Positions 58,945-64,000 of a stretch of DNA of 64,000 nucleotides are shown piece after piece. The stretch covers positions 554,827 to 618,826 of the forward strand of contig PDUO01000003.1 in assembly GCA_003008705.1 (NCBI GenBank). Direction: 5' to 3'. Source of the stretch: Pezicula radicicola. Its lineage: Eukaryota > Ascomycota > Leotiomycetes > Helotiales > Dermateaceae. Below the pieces are notes generated by a model. That model did not search any database. It saw nothing but the letters and a program-made list of their open reading frames with translations, and was not told where the DNA came from. Position 1 is the first letter of the stretch. Each line of letters starts with the position of its first letter. A program made the translations under genes and the position numbers.

Positions 58945-60464
58945 CGAAGGCGAGATTCATATGTAATGGGCATGGCCCGTACACTCCGAATAGCTTCAAA
59001 ATCATTAAAATTACTACTATTTCTAATAGTAATAACTATGTCAAATTAACCTCTATCCATGAAATTTATTCCCTCCCTCATCGTCTAGAACCCTCTGATT
59101 AATCTCCATTTATGCAGAAACCCATTCCCTTATTTGATCTTGAGTTATTTTATCCTATTCAGTATACCAAGCCCGTTCTGTCTACTCTAAAGTATGAGGT
59201 CTATTCCATACATTTGTAATAGCTATTCTCATTAGCATCCAAGCATACTCAATTGCGCTCATATCAGGTGAGTTCCCAATGTATTCGTGGAGTAAATAGC
59301 CTTTCTGCTCAAGTAATAACTGTGTATACTTACTATAGTGTAGTGCGGTACTGTCTTGTTGGAAGATAAATGGTGGTAGATCCTTTGAATTAAGCTCATC
59401 CATGAATGGGATAAGCTTAGGAACAATAACCTCTTGTTGGTACCTCATAAAATCAATACCACCCTTACCCTTCTCTCTCTTCATCATCTCTTTCTTCCAA
59501 AACACCTCCCAAGTTACTGGCTTACCTGGCTTCTTTCTTCCAAGCCTCTGCCACTTAATGATGTCTGCAGCTTGAAGTCGAGCCCATTCTACTTGTTTTA
59601 CTGGTAATAGGATAGTGTTATATTGATCTATAATACCTTGGTACTTTATTTTCTCGTCGGCGGTCTCCTTATTATAGACATAGCACGGCCCTTTGAAATC
59701 GTACGAAAAAGAGCCCCAGAACATGGCCTTGCTGTAGTTATTGTACCTAACTTCGATGTAATTTTCCTCGAACCTATCCTCTGGTACTCGTGATATTAGA
59801 TGTCGGCCCCGGTGTTCTCCAACTAGTATTGAAGCCTCATCTATCCAAACCACCCTCTTCCAATCATCTAGTGTCCAATTCTTCCTTGACAGTGTAATCT
59901 CATATCGTTGGGCTTGTTGTATATCTGTAAGGGCAAGTTTCTTCGTAGGTTTAACTCGATTAAGATGGCGTACCTTCATCTCCCTCCGAATAGTAGATAT
60001 AGAGCCTGGAATACTAAGCTCTTGCGCAACATTATACTACTTTATTTCTCGATGTGACCGATCCTACTCAATACCCTCTTTTAATCGATTTCCTGCTATC
60101 TTAGATATAACCTGTCGAGGCCCTAGCTTTGGCTTAATAGCTACCCGATCATACATCGAAGGAGGAGGAAGGTGGTGGTTCTGGTTGTATATTTGGACTT
60201 CGTCTGAATACTTCTTAATTCGTTGTACTGATGCCCTAGGGATTCCAGCTCTTTTTGTAGCCGGTTGCAGATCTATTCCATCGTCCATTCGTCCAAGAAA
60301 GGCTCCCTTGTCAGCTTCTGTATGATATGGGTGTTTGGGAGCCATTATAGCTATTAATATATGGGCTTAAAGTGTAGAATAGTGTCCATTTCGTGAGGTT
60401 ATTCAGGTCACGTAGCTACGAAAAACGCTTAGACCATGCCCATTATATATGAATCTCGCCTTCG
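58945..60464 (-). mobile_element. Tc1/mariner DNA transposon, 1.52 kb, inserted in Copia gag
   Basis: Terminal inverted repeats of about 33 bp: left CGAAGGCGAGATTCATATG, then TAATGGGCATGG; right the reverse complement with one or two transitions. A TA target duplication lies at 58943-58944 and 60465-60466. The host gag frame continues on both sides, so this is a clean nested insertion. It contains one transposase gene. Confidence 0.92.
59044..60345 (-). pseudogene. Tc1-like transposase with TGG-to-TAG stops
   Basis: Starts MAPKHPYHTEADKGAFLGRM, then a helix-turn-helix (IDLQPATKRAGIPRASVQRI). The catalytic triad is visible: Asp in VVWIDEASIL, Asp in FIFQQDSTALHY, Glu in SPDMSAIEYAW, with 34 residues between the last two (DD34E). 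The frame is interrupted by TAG at 60066-60064 (after LKEGIE), again after REIK, and after HTLE (59182-59184), and by later TAG/TAA codons where Trp fits. Otherwise it reads through with no frameshift. The damage is limited to G-to-A at Trp codons, so it is a young copy touched lightly by RIP. Confidence 0.88.
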
Positions 60465-61020
60465 TAAAGGAATTAAAAGGACTAGTTAATTCTTTAAATA
60501 GAATCTAAACTATAAATATATTATTTAGTTTATATTCTAAGTCTTTTAAATAAAGACTAGATAATTATATAATATTAATATATTTATCTATATTAGAATA
60601 AAACCTATAATTAGTTTTTATAAGTTTATTAAAATATCTGTCTATTAATTCTATATTAGTTTTATTAAAGGAAGTTTTAATAATATTATAAAAATTACTA
60701 ATATTTAGTTTATCTTTAAATCTTTTAATTATTTCTAAATTAACTATANATTATAAAGTATCTAATACCTTAATATTATTCCTTTTATAATTAGACTCTT
60801 TTTTTATATATTTTATAACTAGTTCCTTATTAAATAGTTCTTTAAAATTATAATATAAGTATTTATTAGGAGCTTTTTTAAAGTTATTTATCTTAAGGAA
60901 TAAGTCTATATTTATTAATTACTTTATATAATTAAAGTAGCTTAATAGCTTATCTCTTTTAAAGGAAATTATAGAATAAGAAGTTATTTTATAGTTAAAT
61001 AAATTTACTTAGTAAATAAA
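60465..61020 (-). mobile_element. Copia gag, upstream part of the interrupted element
   Basis: The minus strand encodes the same gag start as 63674 onward, including a segment like NKYLYYN and KRFKDKLN. RIP-decayed, with an ambiguous base at 60749. It continues across the Tc1/mariner insertion into 58943 and below. Confidence 0.65.
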
Positions 61021-61179
61021 TAATATTATTTATAGTAATATATTATATAAGGTCTAATATAGTATAAGAATTAAAATTATAACTTTAAAAATAAAACTAA
61101 TATTAATTTTTTAATTTTTTAGTTTTATAAACTTTTTTAATCTAGTTATTTTATAAAGTTTATAAATTTAATTAATTTT

Positions 61180-61620
61180 TAAATTTAATTTAATTCTAGT
61201 TTTAATACTAAATAAGGTATATAATTTTACTTAGTATATATAGACTATATATATATTATAGTACTATATTTATATAAGCCTTATATTAAGCCTCTAATAA
61301 AAATTAAACTATATATATTAAGCTTATTAAAATATAAACCCTCTACTACTTATATTAAATAGAGATATAGACCCTATATATTAAGTCTAGCTAAAAGGTT
61401 TATTTTTATAAAACTAGAACCTTAGGTCCTAAATTATATTATACTATATAAATATTCTTATTTCTATAATAGAAATAACCTATATAATAGGATTTTTATT
61501 CTATTAGAATAACCTCTTATATATATTAAAATAAGAGGATTTAAATACTAGTCTTATATAAGACTTAGTAATTCGTGTTCCCTTAATCTCTAATAAAAAT
61601 AGAGAACCTCTTTTTAAGAG
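61180..61620 (-). repeat. LTR family 2 fragment (5' LTR of the minus Copia element)
   Basis: Reverse complement of about 63200-63410 (for example CCTAAGGTTCTAGTTTTA and GTAGTAGAGGGTTTATA). It is cut at its outer side, directly next to LTR copy C. Confidence 0.6.
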
Positions 61621-61625
61621 GATTT

Positions 61626-62334
61626 TGTTGTATTATATAATATAATTACACACTATAATTACCCTGTAGCTATAGTGATCTTTAGTGGTCGCTAAAGCCC
61701 TGTAATAATATTTACTACTTTCGTGTATAACTCCGGCTATATTAGTTANNTAACCTTAGTTTCTGTATTATATACTTCCTTATTAGGAATAGTATATATA
61801 AGACACTAAACTAGCTGAATCGAATGGATAGGGAAGGAGAAGACTAAACTAGTAGTTTTCTAGTTATAAACTAGTTTTTAGTTCGTAAGGAAAGACTACT
61901 TGTTTAAGCAGGAATAGCAAGGTCTAATTAAGTAGACTAAATAAGGTAATTTATATGAACTACCTATTACAGTAGTCTATATAACTATATACTTATAATA
62001 TATATTTTGTTTTATTTTATATTATTTTATTTCATTAGTATTTTATAAGTAAAGTAAAGCTTTCCTAACTTAGTAGTTTATATAAACTAGTCTATACTAA
62101 ATATAGTAGTCTTTACGACTAGCCTTTTTGTATATAGATAGCCTCTCTTTCTTAGTAGATAGATATCTTTGAATTCAAGTCTTTAGTTCTATATATTATT
62201 GCCTCTTACTTATCTATCTAGTATCTCTGTTCAACGCTCCTCCTACTCTATATTTATAGTATACTTTAGGCTGTACCTACCCTACCTACCTACCTACCCT
62301 ATTTCACCCTATACTTATAGCCTATATCTTGATA
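61626..62334 (+). repeat. LTR family 1, copy C
   Basis: Same start (TGTTGTATTATATAATA) and end as copy A, about 709 bp, same orientation. It sits at the junction between two family-2 LTRs in opposite orientation, so it probably inserted into or beside one. Ambiguous bases at 61749-61750. Confidence 0.75.
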
Positions 62335-62355
62335 GGTTATAAGCCCGGAGTACTG

Positions 62356-63640
62356 TTAATTGGTATTTCGGAGGTAATATCCCTATATAGAGACTATATT
62401 GGTCTCTGTAAGTGTTCTTACCCCTTCACCCTACTACTTAGAGAGTATAAAAGCCCTTTGGCCTAAGTCCCTGTAACTAGACTCTACTGAGTATAAAAGT
62501 AGTAGTATTTAGTCTATTTATATAGCTATCTACTAGTATACTATTTTTATATAGTATATAGACTCTAGTAGCTATAACTATATAATTATACTACCTATAG
62601 TAGGTGTTATAGCCTTATTTATATATAAAGGTATCTATCCTTGAGCTTTAGTATATAAGTATAGCCTTATTCTTGACTAAGGAATATACTATTATAAAGA
62701 GGTATATCTACTTTATAACTCTCTATTTAGTCTATATTATAGTGATTTTCTAAGTAATATAAGTATTATATAAAGCTTCCTTTATAAAGTATTAGTATAA
62801 GTATTATTTATATATTTATATACTTAATTAGAATTTCTATAAGAAAAGCTTTACTAGTACTTTATATTAGTCTTATTTATATAGAAATTAATTATTGTAT
62901 TTATTTAATTATATATAAAAGAATATTATATAAGTAAAAGTAGTTAGGAAGCTACTTAAATCCTACTATATCTTTAGTTAGGTCCTTCTATTAAGAGAAG
63001 GTAGTATAAAGGAAAATAAATCCTCTTATAGAGGTTATCTATTTAATAGATATAGGAATACTAAGTAATTAGTACTTATTAAAAGTCTATTACTACTAAA
63101 ATCCTTATTCTAAGGTTACTAGTTATTTAAAATACTAGTAAAAAATCCTATTTATATTTATATAGGTTATTCTTATAATTATTAAAGAATAAAGAATATT
63201 CGTATAGTATAATACGATTTAGGACCTAAGGTTCTAGTTTTATTAAAAATAAACCTTTAGATAGACTTAATATATAGGGTCTACGCCTCTACTTAATATA
63301 AGTAGTAGAGGGTTTATATCCTAGTAAGCCTAGTATATATAGCTTGATTTTTATTAGAGGCTTAATATAAGGCCTATATATAGTACTATAATATATATAG
63401 TCTATATTAACTAAGTAAAATTATATACNTTACTTAGTACTAAAACTAGAACTAAATCGAATTTTAAAAATTAATTAAATTTATAAACTTTTCTAAATAG
63501 CTAGATTAAAGAAGTTTATAAAATTATAAAATTAAAATATTAATATTAGCTTAATTTTTAGAGTTATAATTTTAATTTTTATACTATATTAAACCTTATA
63601 TAGTATATTACTATAAATAGTACTATTTACTTACTAAGTA
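62356..63640 (+). repeat. LTR family 2 and leader of the plus-strand Copia element
   Basis: Begins TGTTAATTGGTATTTCGGAG, has a TATAAAAG box near 62448 and AT-rich leader up to the gag start. The part at 63200-63410 is the inverted match of 61249-61440. The LTR's 3' edge and primer-binding site could not be fixed. Confidence 0.6.
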
Positions 63641-63673
63641 ATTTTATTTAGCTATAAAATAGCTTCTTCTTCT

Positions 63674-64000
63674 ATGATTTCCTTTAAAGGAGATAAGCTA
63701 TTAGGCTACTCTAATTATATAGAGTAGTTAGTAAATATAGACTTATTCCTTAAAATAAATAGCTTTATACCTTATATAAATAGCTTAGAAATAGCTCCTA
63801 ATAAGTACTTATACTATAATTCTAAAAACGAACTATATAGTAGGGAACTAGCTATAAAATATATAGAAAAAGAATCTAAATTTAATAGGAATAATACTAG
63901 GGTATTAGGTACTTTATAATCTATAGTAACTTTAGATATAAGTAAAAGATTTAAAGATAAACTAAATACTAGTAAATTTTATATAGTTATTAAAGAAACC
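63674..64000 (+). pseudogene. Copia gag start, runs off window
   Basis: MISFKGDKLLGYSNYIE then TAG (expected Trp), LVNIDLFLKINSFIPYIN, NKYLYYNSKNELYS, AIKYIEKESKFNRNNTRVLG, then a TAA. This is a Copia gag N-terminus (SNYxEWL pattern) with RIP-type stops. The rest lies outside the window. Confidence 0.7.

Overview
The window comes from a filamentous ascomycete (Pezizomycotina). Genes carry many short GT-AG introns (about 45-110 nt) with CTAAC/CTGAC-type branch points. There is a HET-domain gene, a fungal sphingolipid C9-methyltransferase, Pan1, and AT-rich repeat blocks whose decay (TGG to TAG stops, loss of C) looks like repeat-induced point mutation (RIP). The gene set suggests a Leotiomycetes-type genome, but that is inference; no search was run.

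Layout. 1-43.2 kb is a gene-rich, moderate-GC euchromatic arm: a GH76 Dfg5/Dcw1-type cell-wall mannanase (cut by the window edge), an F-box protein, a broken cyanide-hydratase gene, an RNase H1-type protein, a short-chain dehydrogenase, an intron-bearing elongator tRNA-Met gene, a HET-domain protein, an NAD(P)-binding epimerase-like protein, an F-BAR/DEP/RhoGAP protein, a membrane dipeptidase, a 2-oxoglutarate/Fe(II) dioxygenase, COQ10, a METTL/Trm140-type tRNA m3C methyltransferase, a duplicated-domain (DUF7726-like) protein, PAN1, the sphingolipid C9-methyltransferase, a small conserved-looking hypothetical gene and an amino-acid permease. Exon structures were joined by hand; for most multi-exon genes the exon lengths sum to a multiple of three.

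43.2-64 kb is accessory, repeat-rich DNA. It starts with a 3' relic of a type-B carboxylesterase cut by a 435-bp MITE-like element. Then follow three copies of one LTR family (46.5 kb +, 55.3-56.0 kb -, 61.6 kb +), older LTR fragments, a direct-repeat pair, a Copia-type element on the minus strand with a Tc1/mariner element inside its gag, and the start of a second Copia element on the plus strand running off the window.

Inside this AT-rich desert sits an island (49.9-53.6 kb) with a very GC-rich, intronless, bacterial-looking isochorismatase-family hydrolase. It diverges from an intron-containing Zn2Cys6 regulator gene, and the shared 0.56-kb intergenic region has near-identical 90-95-nt inverted arms, each with a CCGCGG core. 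This looks like a self-contained regulator-plus-enzyme module, probably partly of bacterial origin.

The two most unusual observations are (1) the tRNA-Met gene, interrupted in its D-loop by a 56-nt segment with perfect spliceosomal-intron signals as well as a canonical anticodon-loop intron, and (2) the isochorismatase/Zn2Cys6 island with its mirrored promoter.
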